NCBI GenBank assembly: GCA_002706765.1
Contig: PAJV01000006.1
Location: 30,422-94,421 of the forward strand
Direction of reading: 5' to 3'
DNA: 64,000 bases
Source of the DNA: Gimesia sp.
GTDB lineage: Bacteria > Planctomycetota > Planctomycetia > Planctomycetales > Planctomycetaceae
The notes beneath the pieces were generated by a model. That model saw only the letters and a list, made by a program, of their open reading frames with translations, searched no databases and was not told the DNA's origin. Position numbers and translations under genes: made by a program. Of this stretch, positions 45,198 through 55,509 are shown in pieces (the first letter of the stretch is position 1; each line of letters opens with the position of its first letter).

Positions 45198-45236
45198 AAC
45201 TGTCGTTTTGATTTGAATGGAAGGATCAACTGCATC

Positions 45237-45491
45237 ATGTCAAAAATCAGCCACTGGACACCCTTAGTGCTGGCCTCCATGATCGCCTTCACAGCGAGCA
45301 TAGAAAGCCTGGGAGACAATAAAAGATTCCTTGTGTTTTTTGGAAGCCTGCCCATGCTTTTCTATTTCATAACAATCTCTTTGCAGAAACTGCAGAAAGA
45401 AAACGACGAACTCCGCGCGCGGGTGGATGCACTGGAAGGCAAAGAGACTGCGGAAGAAATGCCCGAAAATCGGGCAGCCGTTCACAGCTGA
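45237..45491 (+). CDS. Small hypothetical membrane protein
   Basis: About 84 residues from ATG 45237, which follows AAGGAT; the frame is open to 45213. Two hydrophobic segments (TPLVLASMIAFTASI and FLVFFGSLPMLFYFITISL) precede a coiled-coil-like acidic tail (LQKLQKENDELRARVDALEG). The LRR lipoprotein ends 40 bp upstream, so it may be co-transcribed. Function unknown. Confidence 0.6.
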   Translation: MSKISHWTPLVLASMIAFTASIESLGDNKRFLVFFGSLPMLFYFITISLQKLQKENDELRARVDALEGKETAEEMPENRAAVHS

Positions 45492-45521
45492 TCGATCTCA
45501 TTCTCAATTGATAAAATAAAA

Positions 45522-46010
45522 ATGATCACGACACGGATACTGACTCAGGCGATCCATGCAGAATTGAAACCACATGGATTTCATCGCAAAAGTTCTACCT
45601 AGTATCTGTCCAGCGAGACAATGATTGCAGTTTTGAACCTGCAGAAGTCACAATATGGTGCGATTTATTTTCTCAATATCGGCTTCTGGCTACAACAGAT
45701 TGAACACAACGATTTTCCTCGCGCGCATCAGTGTCATGTTCGCGAGCGTGCCAGTTCACTCTGGCCTGAAGGAACGCATCGCCTGGAAGCAGGTCCGCCT
45801 CGCCTCGCCGACCTTTTGAATATCGATGAGTATCCGTGTGATGATACGCAGCGACTCGACCAACTCAGACTATTTATCGCGGACAAACTGATACCTGTAT
45901 TAAAAACAGGTGTCACCCTGGAGGGGCTCAATCAATTGTTAGCGGAACACGATGGGTTCCTAATCATGCGGACAGCGCGGAATGCATTGGGATTAGCACC
46001 ACTTGATTGA
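45522..46010 (+). pseudogene. DUF4304-like gene interrupted by an in-frame TAG
   Basis: Frame from ATG 45522: MITTRILTQAIHAELKPHGF then HRKSST, a TAG at 45600-45602, then YLSSETMIAVLNLQKSQYGA and on to the stop at 46010. DUF4304 proteins have G-F-x-R-K-(S/G)-x-T-W-Y-x at this place, so the TAG replaces a conserved TGG (one base). The rest of the frame is intact. Either a recent nonsense mutation or a sequencing error; translation could restart at ATG 45621. Confidence 0.72.
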
Positions 46011-46017
46011 GTTGATC

Positions 46018-47139
46018 TCACAACTCCGCCGTCACGCCTCGATAGGTAATCTTAATACCCTTGGCGGCGAATTTTTCGGAGAGATGCGGGATATCGTTGC
46101 TGTGGACCAGTACGATCACGGCGTCTCCTTCCAGCAGGAGTGTGTCAGATGCGAGGTTCTGTTCGACTTCGCCATCGGCGCGGCGGATGGCAACGACCAG
46201 GAAGCCCCGATCGCTGCGGACTTCGATCTTATCCAGTGTCTTATTTACGAACGTCGAACCCGCGGTCACCTGCAACTCTTCAAACTGCAGACCGAAGTGG
46301 CCCAGTTCGTCAGTAATCGCGCCTTCGCTGGTCAGCTGCTCCAGCATGTTTTCCATCGTCGGTCGCATGATCAGCTGGGCGACTTTGCTCGCGCCGATGG
46401 CAGTCGGCAGCACCACGCGGTTCGCACCGCAGCCAATGAGTTTCTTTTCGGTCTTCGGGTTTTCGCCGCGAGCGATGATCATGACATCGGGGTTCATTTC
46501 CCGCGCGGTAATGGTGACGAACACGTTGGTCGCGTCGGCGGAAAGCACGGTCGCCAGTACCGCAGCCCGGCGGATGCCCGCCTGTTCCAGCACATATTCT
46601 TCCGATGCATCGCCGTTAATCACCCAGTAGCCCTGGTCTTCAGCGGCCTTCAACCGGCGTTCATCGCAGTCGATGACCACGAACGGTTTTTTGGCAGCGT
46701 ACAGATTTTTCGCCAGGATCGAGCCCATGCGGCCGACGCCGCAGATAATGGTATGACCGGTCAGTCGTTCAATTTCTTTCGTCATTCTTCTTGCTCCCAG
46801 GGCACGGTTGAGTTCACCATCAATGACCATCTGCATGAATCCGCCGATAGTGTAAATCACCGCGCCATAGCCGGCGATGATCACCATGATCGTCAAGGCC
46901 CGCAGTCCCGATGATTCCACCGGCTGCACTTCGCCGTAACCGACGCCGAAAATGGTGATGATGACCATGTAGATCGAATCTTCAATCTTCCAGCCGGCGG
47001 AGACATAACCGATGACGGCGACCAGGCAGATCGTAAAGAACAGCGCGATGCCGGTCATGATCTTGCGGAACGGTCGGGAATGACCGGGCTGGTGATGCTG
47101 AATCGTATCGAAAGAGAATGCTGATTCAGAATCCGACAT
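46018..47139 (-). CDS. RCK-type potassium channel
   Basis: A two-helix potassium channel with a cytoplasmic TrkA-N (RCK) domain and a TrkA-C domain. TM1 is ALFFTICLVAVIGYVSAGW, the pore with filter is IITIFGVGYGEVQP, TM2 LTIMVIIAGYGAVIYTIGGF, then the nucleotide-binding TIICGVGRMGSILAKNL and VVIDCDERRLKAAEDQGY. The TrkA-C domain is the last 90 residues. ATG 47139 is preferred to an in-frame GTG at 47172. Related channels are gated by nucleotides or calcium. It is read in the same direction as glnN, but a strong terminator separates them. Confidence 0.88.
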   Translation of the reverse strand: MSDSESAFSFDTIQHHQPGHSRPFRKIMTGIALFFTICLVAVIGYVSAGWKIEDSIYMVIITIFGVGYGEVQPVESSGLRALTIMVIIAGYGAVIYTIGGFMQMVIDGELNRALGARRMTKEIERLTGHTIICGVGRMGSILAKNLYAAKKPFVVIDCDERRLKAAEDQGYWVINGDASEEYVLEQAGIRRAAVLATVLSADATNVFVTITAREMNPDVMIIARGENPKTEKKLIGCGANRVVLPTAIGASKVAQLIMRPTMENMLEQLTSEGAITDELGHFGLQFEELQVTAGSTFVNKTLDKIEVRSDRGFLVVAIRRADGEVEQNLASDTLLLEGDAVIVLVHSNDIPHLSEKFAAKGIKITYRGVTAEL

Positions 47140-47191
47140 GACTGATGTTCTCGCTAACTGCGCGGAAATCACACTTTTTCAGAAGACAACA

Positions 47192-47234
47192 GGAACAGAG
47201 CCGACTCAGCAGGACGCTGGTCGGCTCTGGTTCC
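47192..47234 (-). terminator. Terminator downstream of glnN
   Basis: On the minus strand CAGAGCCGAC pairs with GTCGGCTCTG around a 14-base loop, extended by GGAAC/TTCC. This 14-bp GC-rich stem sits 27 bp past the glnN stop and is followed by TGTTGTCTTCTG. A Rho-independent terminator is likely. Confidence 0.75.
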
Positions 47235-47260
47235 GAAAACTCAATTGTTAACGACTGCTG

Positions 47261-49507
<2,247 letters not shown>

Positions 49508-49580
49508 TGTTTTGACCTTTGAATTGGGCGATTAAAACGACTGACAAAACTGTTGGAAACTTGTGAGATCCATCAGATAA

Positions 49581-49596
49581 CTGGCTCTTAAGCCAG
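49581..49596 (-). promoter_or_regulatory. Hairpin in the glnN 5' leader
   Basis: CTGGCTCTTAAGCCAG: a 6-bp perfect stem (CTGGCT/AGCCAG) with a four-base loop, inside the long predicted glnN leader. Confidence 0.35.
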
Positions 49597-49754
49597 GACA
49601 ATTACTTTTCTTAGGCGGTAAAGGACTTCTGATTGTTTCGCAAGCGACCTGAAAACCCGGGCTGCGATACTATTCGGGTGTACCGATATTTCGCGCCGGG
49701 TGGCTCAGAGCTTTGTGAAATTAAAAAGTCGTTAAGAAGTAGTAACTATTACAA

Positions 49755-49770
49755 AGCAGAATATGTGCCA
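49755..49770 (-). promoter_or_regulatory. Sigma-54 promoter candidate upstream of glnN
   Basis: On the minus strand TGGCACATATTCTGCT matches the RpoN consensus TGGCACRNNNNTTGCW at all fixed bases but one (C for T at position 12). GG and GC are the required 12 bases apart. It points toward glnN and would give a leader of about 235 nt. glnN and glnA promoters are known to use sigma-54 in several bacteria. No enhancer site was located. Confidence 0.6.
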
Positions 49771-50146
49771 AACTGCAGGCAGATTCAAGATTTCCATACT
49801 CCTCACGCCACTGCGAATGGAGGGACTGCGCACTGCTGTGACAGACTGACATTGTAATCTCATGCATCATCGGCATTTGAGTGAACGTAGCCTCTTTTTT
49901 TGAACTCTCTTCGATCCTCTTACGCCGAACCATAAATTCACGGGATCTCCTGCGACCCGAACCCGGGTGACACTCTCCCGTTTTGGCATGCCATGATTGC
50001 ATGCAATGTGTGCCCGAAAAATCAGCATCCCCCCAGGCAGGTCCGATCCGTTACGCAGCAGGTTCCTCCCGGGGCTGGGGGCTTTGCGGGTATTTTAACG
50101 GTTCAGATCGAAGCACATTGATGAGTCGAGGAAAGTGGCATCTGCC
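49771..50146. other. Intergenic region upstream of the glnN promoter
   Basis: No supportable gene. An activator site for the sigma-54 promoter might be expected here but none was recognised. The short open frame 49721-50002 on the minus strand has no ribosome-binding site and unusual residue content. Confidence 0.4.
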
Positions 50147-50326
50147 TCACTTCGGCTGAGGAGTCGGCACGGATTTCAGGAGCAGATCCGCCAGCACAAG
50201 GCGATGGTCGGTGTCGCTGGCGACTTCAGAAAATACCTGTACAGATTCAAGAAATTGATTGACCCAAACCTGGTCAATCCGCCTGCCATGCTGTAGACGG
50301 TTCTTTTGAATTGAAATCCAGCGTAG
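50147..50326 (-). pseudogene. Decayed 3' end of an endonuclease/exonuclease/phosphatase gene
   Basis: Read on from the stop of the next gene in the same frame, 59 codons end in GRRIDQVWVNQFLESVQVFS and TDHRLVLADLLLKS. The last parts match the end of the complete gene at 51092-52120, which reads LRIDQVWCDTRFQPIRVVAE and TDHRAVIADLLW. The catalytic Asp-His pair of the family is in both. No start is available, so it is a paralogous remnant; the intervening gene may have been inserted after duplication. Confidence 0.6.
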
Positions 50327-51046
50327 TCAGGATTTCTGGATTTTCGCATCGGGATTTTCATCCTCTCTCAAACGAGCCACAAGCTGGCGAAATTCCTCTC
50401 CCGCTGCACGGAGTTCATACTGAATCTCGGAAGCGTCGAACTGATTCAACTGAACCTGCTCGCCGGTTGTCGAATAGTACTCAAGTGGGTTGTGGTCAGA
50501 ATTTCGAATGCAGATCAGATCCAGTGTCGCATGAAACAGACGGCGGTTATTGCTGAATTGGTCTTGCAGAAATTTTGAGCGACGTTGAAGCATTCCCTTC
50601 TGAATTCCAAAGAGCGTGAGCCTGTTGTTAAGTCTGTGATTGTAACCGGGTTCGTTAAAGTGAATCGTGATCTGATTCTGCCTCAATCCCTGCTCGAGAA
50701 ACTGATAGATACTATCACACGCGCGTCGATTCACTTCGAATGTTTTCATCCAGTCGTTAAAGCGTTCGATTTCGAATTCGTGTTCGTCATGGATCATTTC
50801 ATCCATGAGGCTTTCGGGAGACCTCTGGATAATCTCCAGCATACTCTGATCACTGGCGACCAGGATGGCGGCGGTTTCCGGGCAGGGCCGTTTTGAGAAC
50901 AACATGGCAGAGCTGATGAAATCAGACGCATAGGCACCTCCGCCTATACCGGTGATAATATAGAAAGCAGCAGTCCGCAGATCGGCATCTTTGAATTGCT
51001 CTAGCAGTGGTTGAATATTGAAGTTCTTTTTTTTCTGGGCAGACAT
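50327..51046 (-). CDS. Hypothetical protein between the EEP gene and its remnant
   Basis: A 239-residue soluble, mostly helical protein that I do not recognise: MSAQKKKNFNIQPLLEQFKD, AFYIITGIGGGAYASDFISS and a long helical middle with FLEQGLRQNQITIHFNEPGY. It sits between a complete endonuclease/exonuclease/phosphatase gene and a decayed 3' fragment of a paralogue, on the same strand. It is AT-richer than the EEP gene. The frame continues past its stop into the fragment. Confidence 0.6.
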   Translation of the reverse strand: MSAQKKKNFNIQPLLEQFKDADLRTAAFYIITGIGGGAYASDFISSAMLFSKRPCPETAAILVASDQSMLEIIQRSPESLMDEMIHDEHEFEIERFNDWMKTFEVNRRACDSIYQFLEQGLRQNQITIHFNEPGYNHRLNNRLTLFGIQKGMLQRRSKFLQDQFSNNRRLFHATLDLICIRNSDHNPLEYYSTTGEQVQLNQFDASEIQYELRAAGEEFRQLVARLREDENPDAKIQKS

Positions 51047-51091
51047 AATGATCTTATCGTAACAGAAATAAATGTTTCCGGAACTGAATAC

Positions 51092-52120
51092 TCAATCCGT
51101 CTCCGTATTCCACAGCAGATCTGCAATCACAGCCCGGTGGTCCGTATCCTCAGCCCGCTCTGCGACAACCCGTATCGGCTGGAAACGGGTGTCGCACCAC
51201 ACCTGGTCAATCCTCAGGAACGGGGCTTCGTTGGTGATCGTATTTCCCCAGCCGACACCGGCTGTCGTGAAGGCATCGCGTAACTCACCCGGCAGCTCAT
51301 TGAAGATCGGATCGCGGGGATTGACGTTGAAGTCGCCGCCCACAATCAAGGGCAGATCGGCGGGCAGTTCTGCCAGGCGTCGGGTGAGCTGCTGCAGTTC
51401 ATCCCGCTGATGAATCCGCTGTTTAGAATAAGCGCGCCAGCATTCCGGGTTCCACAGGTCCGCGCGAAACGGGGGTGGCGTCAGTCGCAGCGAAACGACG
51501 ATGACCTCCTGGCCTGATTGGACACGGACTTTGACGATGGTGTAATTCACGGACGACGCCACGGGTTCGAGGGGCGCGCGACTCAGGATCGAAGCATCCA
51601 CGCCCGCCAGCAGACCGGAATTTTCTCCGAGCATGGTTTTGCTCACTTCGATCAACGTCCCGGCTCCCGGTGACTCCTGAATCAGAATCAGGTCCGGCTC
51701 ATATCGTTTGAGAGCCGCGACAGCACGGCCGCTGCCATGCGCGTTGAGTGAAATCACCCGCAATGGAATCTGTCCTGGCTGTTCGACCTGCGCGACTGCC
51801 TCGGTTCGATGCCACACTCCCCGCCAGAGACTCAAAGGCGTATCGGCAAACACGACGAGGAACACAAACCAGAGACCGATTGAGACTAACGCCACCCGCT
51901 GCCGTTTCGCCCGCAACAGAATCAGCGCCAGACACAGACCGCCAACAAACCAGCACCAGCTCGGATAAACGGTGACTGCAGCACACACGTCAGGTTGCCA
52001 GGCGTAGCAGATGCTGACACCGATCCATAACAACAACGTGATACAGGTGGTGACGCGGGATACGATTTGATCCAGAATTCTTTGAAAGCGGGAAACCTCA
52101 GGGGGATCAGGATCGGTCAT
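51092..52120 (-). CDS. Membrane-anchored endonuclease/exonuclease/phosphatase family protein
   Basis: About 342 residues from ATG 52120 (the ATG at 52156 is a weaker alternative). Three membrane segments (about residues 25-100) lead into an EEP domain: LRVISLNAHGSG, LILIQESPGAGT (metal-binding Glu), LPLIVGGDFNVNPRD (D-x-N) and LRIDQVW with EDTDHRAVIADL (Asp-His pair). The domain hydrolyses phosphodiesters or phosphate monoesters; the membrane-bound subgroup is often found in planctomycetes and its substrate is unknown. Its 3' end resembles the remnant at 50147. Confidence 0.85.
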   Translation of the reverse strand: MTDPDPPEVSRFQRILDQIVSRVTTCITLLLWIGVSICYAWQPDVCAAVTVYPSWCWFVGGLCLALILLRAKRQRVALVSIGLWFVFLVVFADTPLSLWRGVWHRTEAVAQVEQPGQIPLRVISLNAHGSGRAVAALKRYEPDLILIQESPGAGTLIEVSKTMLGENSGLLAGVDASILSRAPLEPVASSVNYTIVKVRVQSGQEVIVVSLRLTPPPFRADLWNPECWRAYSKQRIHQRDELQQLTRRLAELPADLPLIVGGDFNVNPRDPIFNELPGELRDAFTTAGVGWGNTITNEAPFLRIDQVWCDTRFQPIRVVAERAEDTDHRAVIADLLWNTETD

Positions 52121-52247
52121 ACAGGCATCCACTTTGCTTTGAGGGTGCGTATTCAAATAAGTTTCAGTGTCTTAGATTATAAAGCCTGTGTCCTTGAAAG
52201 TAAGAGGAGTGTTATACTAAATTCGTGGACCACCTCATTCTATAAAA

Positions 52248-52260
52248 GGTTCCAGGAACC
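52248..52260. repeat. 13-bp perfect palindrome, copy 2
   Basis: GGTTCCAGGAACC in the context AAAAGGTTCCAGGAACCGAAA, matching copy 1 at 33634. It lies between the EEP gene and the lipoprotein gene. Confidence 0.55.
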
Positions 52261-52442
52261 GAAAATTCATCAGACTGGTTAATCATCCTGCAATCGACCG
52301 GATCAAACAATGTTTACTGTTGAGTTTGTTGAGATCCAACCGGTATTCTACAGTCAGGTTCTGATGGGCTCGAGAATGACCCTGATCTCAGCACGCCGTG
52401 ATTCGAATAAAAATGATCCACCAACCTGTAAAGGAGAACGCC

Positions 52443-52892
52443 ATGCGCTATTTCACTCCCTGTTTATTCAGTCTGAGTCTGTTTCTGGTCGCTTGTGCGG
52501 ATGAGAGTTCCACGCCGCCTGTTCCCGGTGAAACGCAGGTGACGGGCGACGATGTGAAGCAGAAAATGGAAGAAGCCGCTGACACCGCGAAAGAATTCAC
52601 AAAACAGAAACGCGATGAATATTCCAAACAGCTGGATCAGCAGCTGGAAGACCTGGATCAGAAAATCGCCGAGCTGGAAGCCAAAGGTGCGAAACTCAAA
52701 GACGACGCCAAAGTGAAATGGAATGAGCAGCTGGAAGATCTGAAAGCGAAGCGCGGCAAGGTGGCAGAAAAACTCAAAGAATTCAACGAGTCCTCCGCCG
52801 AAGCCTGGGAAGGCCTGAAAAAAGACCTGGATATCGCCTGGGGAAATCTGAAGGCAGCCTACGACAAGACCGCGGAAGAAGTGAAGGAGTAG
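52443..52892 (+). CDS. Coiled-coil lipoprotein
   Basis: About 149 residues from ATG 52443, which has AAAGGAGAA at perfect spacing. It opens MRYFTPCLFSLSLFLVACAD, a lipobox signal peptide (VAC). The rest is a long charged coiled coil (QKMEEAADTAKEFTKQKRDE, ELEAKGAKLKDDAKVKWNEQ) of apolipoprotein-like periodicity ending in TAEEVKE. It is probably attached to a membrane and helical; the function is unknown. Confidence 0.8.
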   Translation: MRYFTPCLFSLSLFLVACADESSTPPVPGETQVTGDDVKQKMEEAADTAKEFTKQKRDEYSKQLDQQLEDLDQKIAELEAKGAKLKDDAKVKWNEQLEDLKAKRGKVAEKLKEFNESSAEAWEGLKKDLDIAWGNLKAAYDKTAEEVKE

Positions 52893-53026
52893 GTTTGGGG
52901 GGAGGCACCATCATAAATGGTTAGAACGAACTTGAGGCATGCCTTCAATATCAGGGGAAAATCAAAAGAATACTTCCTGGTAAAACATGAAATCGTTCGA
53001 CCTCAGTTTTCTTGAGTCGATGACTT

Positions 53027-53410
53027 TTATAATTTATCGTTCAAGAATTCTTCAAGTGTCGCATCTGCTCCGGCCAGCTTGTAACTGATAAGATCAAGTA
53101 ATTCAAATCGTGGTTTAACTTGTGGTAGTAGCCATTGCTTTCTACCAAGTGCATCGACTAACTCTATATTTACTTCTTCGCGAAGCTCGTATTCTTCTGG
53201 TCCTACGTAATATGGATACTTATATCGATAGATAGCTATAAACCTGTCGCCGACAATTTCTGTAATAAAAACAGGGCTGATTATTTCATTAGCACGATCC
53301 CCCGGATCCGCGATTACATGCCACTCAAGCTTACCGGAGCGAGTGTCATCGATAAGTTTGTCGACAAACTTAAGCCATTTCTGGTAATCGTCTATGTGTT
53401 CGTAGACCAT
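53027..53410 (-). CDS. Hypothetical protein (downstream of an AT-rich pair)
   Basis: A 127-residue soluble protein with many charged and aromatic residues (DRFIAIYRYKYPYYVGPEEY) and no recognised family. ATG 53410 lies 19 bp inside the end of the upstream gene and is preceded by GAGG. The pair is visibly AT-richer than its surroundings. Confidence 0.65.
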   Translation of the reverse strand: MVYEHIDDYQKWLKFVDKLIDDTRSGKLEWHVIADPGDRANEIISPVFITEIVGDRFIAIYRYKYPYYVGPEEYELREEVNIELVDALGRKQWLLPQVKPRFELLDLISYKLAGADATLEEFLNDKL

Positions 53411-53811
53411 TGGTCCTCACCTTGAAAAACCTTGGTTGATTCAATTGTTGCATTAATGTTTGAGACGAGTTTCCGACAGTTATCAAGCAGATATTGATCT
53501 TTATTACTCAAGAATGATTTTATTGAATCACGATTTTCTTTGATTCTCTTTTTTAAGATATTGTCAGTATGCTTGTAGAGTCGTTCCAGTAATACATCAC
53601 AATGTTCAATAGATGCCTGTAGCTCTTCCACTCGTTTATTTAGAACAGAATTTTCGATGTTTCGAATTTGGGCTCTGAGCTTTCTGATCAGGGGAGGCAA
53701 CATTATATGCCTCACATAATAATTTTTTACGTCATTCACGCCCCAGAACACAAATATTGTTATCACAAGTGAGAGTACCGAGGCAACACTTCCCAGTTCA
53801 TTAAGGCCCAT
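53392..53811 (-). CDS. Hypothetical membrane-anchored coiled-coil protein (first of an AT-rich pair)
   Basis: A 139-residue protein. One N-terminal membrane helix (VASVLSLVITIFVFWGV) is followed by long helices (IRKLRAQIRNIENSVLNKRV, KKRIKENRDSIKSFLSNKDQ). ATG 53811 follows GGAGG at six bases. It overlaps the next gene by 19 bp. No family recognised; composition suggests an acquired pair. Confidence 0.65.
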   Translation of the reverse strand: MGLNELGSVASVLSLVITIFVFWGVNDVKNYYVRHIMLPPLIRKLRAQIRNIENSVLNKRVEELQASIEHCDVLLERLYKHTDNILKKRIKENRDSIKSFLSNKDQYLLDNCRKLVSNINATIESTKVFQGEDQWSTNT

Positions 53812-54054
53812 ATAACGCCTCCATTGTAACCACTCCCGAGGAACTCCTGGTAAGGAATCTGAAGTTGACCAACTTTATTTTTGGAGAGGAGTTTCCTCTA
53901 CCGTGAGTGTCTTTTTGGACTGGTGTAATTGCAGTGTACTATCGAGGCTGGTGTGTGTACAAGTGTTTTTGGCGGAAGTAGTCCAAAACTTCAGATTTAA
54001 ATGATGCTTGATGGTAACAAGAGTCTTTATCGGAGGAGTGGTGCCCCCTAACAT

Positions 54055-55431
54055 TCACTCATCAAAGTGCGATTTCTTCCTCAGCAAATGATGATAATGC
54101 TGGGCGAACCGGTGGGATTCGTCGCGGACGTATTGCAGGAGTCTTAAGCCATACGAATGCCGGCTTAAACGGCGGGGTTCGGATTCGCCGGGGACAAAGA
54201 CTTCTTCTTCCCGTTTGGCCAGGGAGATCGTGAAGGGGGGCTCGACGCCCAGTTCGCGCATGGCCGTCATCGCCGCGTTGAGCTGGCCTTTGCCGCCGTC
54301 GATCAGCAGGATGTCGGGGAAGGTTTCTCCCTCCTGGTGCAGACGCCTGATCCGCCGGCTGACGACTTCACGGATCGAGGCGAAATCGTCGATCCCTTTG
54401 ACCGTGCGGATTTTGAATCGCTTGTAGCCGTGCTTGAAAGGCAGGCCGTCGATGAACTGCACCAGGCTGGCCACTGTTTCGCCTCCCTGCAGATGCGCGA
54501 TGTCGACCCCCTCAATCCGGCGGGGCAGCTCGGGCAGGCCGAAGACTTTCTTCAGCCCCTGCATGCCCTTTTTCGGATCGATGTAAAACACTTCGGGTTG
54601 CGCGTGATCTTCCAGGTTGCCGCGTAGTTTGATGCTTTCGAGCAGTTGAATTTCATCCCGCAGTCGGGCTGCTTTTTCGTAGAGCTTGGCTTCCGAGGCG
54701 GCCAGCATCTCTTTTCTCATTTCGTTGAGCAGCCGATCTTTTTTGCCGTCGAGAAACAGTTTGAGCTTGTTGATGTCCTTGCGGTAGTCTTCCTTGCTGA
54801 TCCGCAGATTGCAGGGAGCCGTGCACTGGTTGATGCTGTGTAACAGGCACGGTCGGAACCAGCGCCACTTCTCGTCCCCCTCTTCGATGTCCAGAGAACA
54901 GTTGCGGAAGCGGAAGATTTTCTGCAGCACGGTAATCGTGCCCCGCAGCTGTTTGGCGTTGGTGAAGGGGCCATACAGTTTGGTTCCTTTGCTGTGTGGC
55001 TTGCGGGTGAATTCGACGCGGGGGAAATCTTCGCGAGTGGTGATTTCGAGATATGGGAACGTCTTGTCGTCTTTGAGTTCGGAATTGAACCGGGGGCGAA
55101 TGTCCTTGATGAGCCGCGCTTCGAGGAGCAGGGCATCGACTTCGGTCTCCGTTTCCAGGTAATCGATGTCGGCAATTTCGGTCACCAGTTCCGCGGTGCG
55201 ACGTTCGACGGCTGCGGCCTGGTTGAAATAACTGGAGGCGCGGCTTTTCAGATTGACGGCTTTCCCGACGTAAATCACGCGGGCCTGCGCGTCTTTCATC
55301 AGATAGACGCCGGGAGTGGTCGGAAAACTGCGGGTCTTTTCGTGAGGCGTCTGCGCAGCCTCTTCCGGCGCGGGAGCAGCTGGCTCCGCTTCGGGCGGTT
55401 CATTGTGGGGAAGATTGTCCGTATCAGACAC
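54055..55431 (-). CDS. uvrC: UvrC-like excinuclease subunit lacking the C-terminal helix-hairpin-helix region
   Basis: UvrC makes the two incisions in nucleotide excision repair. The 458-residue protein has the GIY-YIG domain (TPGVYLMKDAQARVIYVGKA, about 39-57), the four cysteines that bind [4Fe-4S] (178, 195, 203, 207), the UVR motif (LLNEMRKEMLAASEAKLYEK) and the RNase H-like domain (IEGVDIAHLQGGE, Asp310; DILLIDGGKGQL, Asp378; DESHRFA, His440). It ends RKKSHFDE where E. coli UvrC (610 residues) continues into its (HhH)2 domain. GTG 55431 is the start. A single copy is seen in this window. Confidence 0.9.
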   Translation of the reverse strand: MSDTDNLPHNEPPEAEPAAPAPEEAAQTPHEKTRSFPTTPGVYLMKDAQARVIYVGKAVNLKSRASSYFNQAAAVERRTAELVTEIADIDYLETETEVDALLLEARLIKDIRPRFNSELKDDKTFPYLEITTREDFPRVEFTRKPHSKGTKLYGPFTNAKQLRGTITVLQKIFRFRNCSLDIEEGDEKWRWFRPCLLHSINQCTAPCNLRISKEDYRKDINKLKLFLDGKKDRLLNEMRKEMLAASEAKLYEKAARLRDEIQLLESIKLRGNLEDHAQPEVFYIDPKKGMQGLKKVFGLPELPRRIEGVDIAHLQGGETVASLVQFIDGLPFKHGYKRFKIRTVKGIDDFASIREVVSRRIRRLHQEGETFPDILLIDGGKGQLNAAMTAMRELGVEPPFTISLAKREEEVFVPGESEPRRLSRHSYGLRLLQYVRDESHRFAQHYHHLLRKKSHFDE

Positions 55432-55509
55432 GGAATCCGATTCCTGTCGGCGAAAGGTAATGACTTAATGGTGCAGGCATTTGTTCATTATAGAAGGCGA
55501 GCCCCGGTT

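Noticed and set aside
49721-50002. 93-codon minus-strand frame upstream of glnN
   Set aside because: Unusual Cys/His/Ser-rich composition, no ribosome-binding site, and it spans the proposed sigma-54 promoter.
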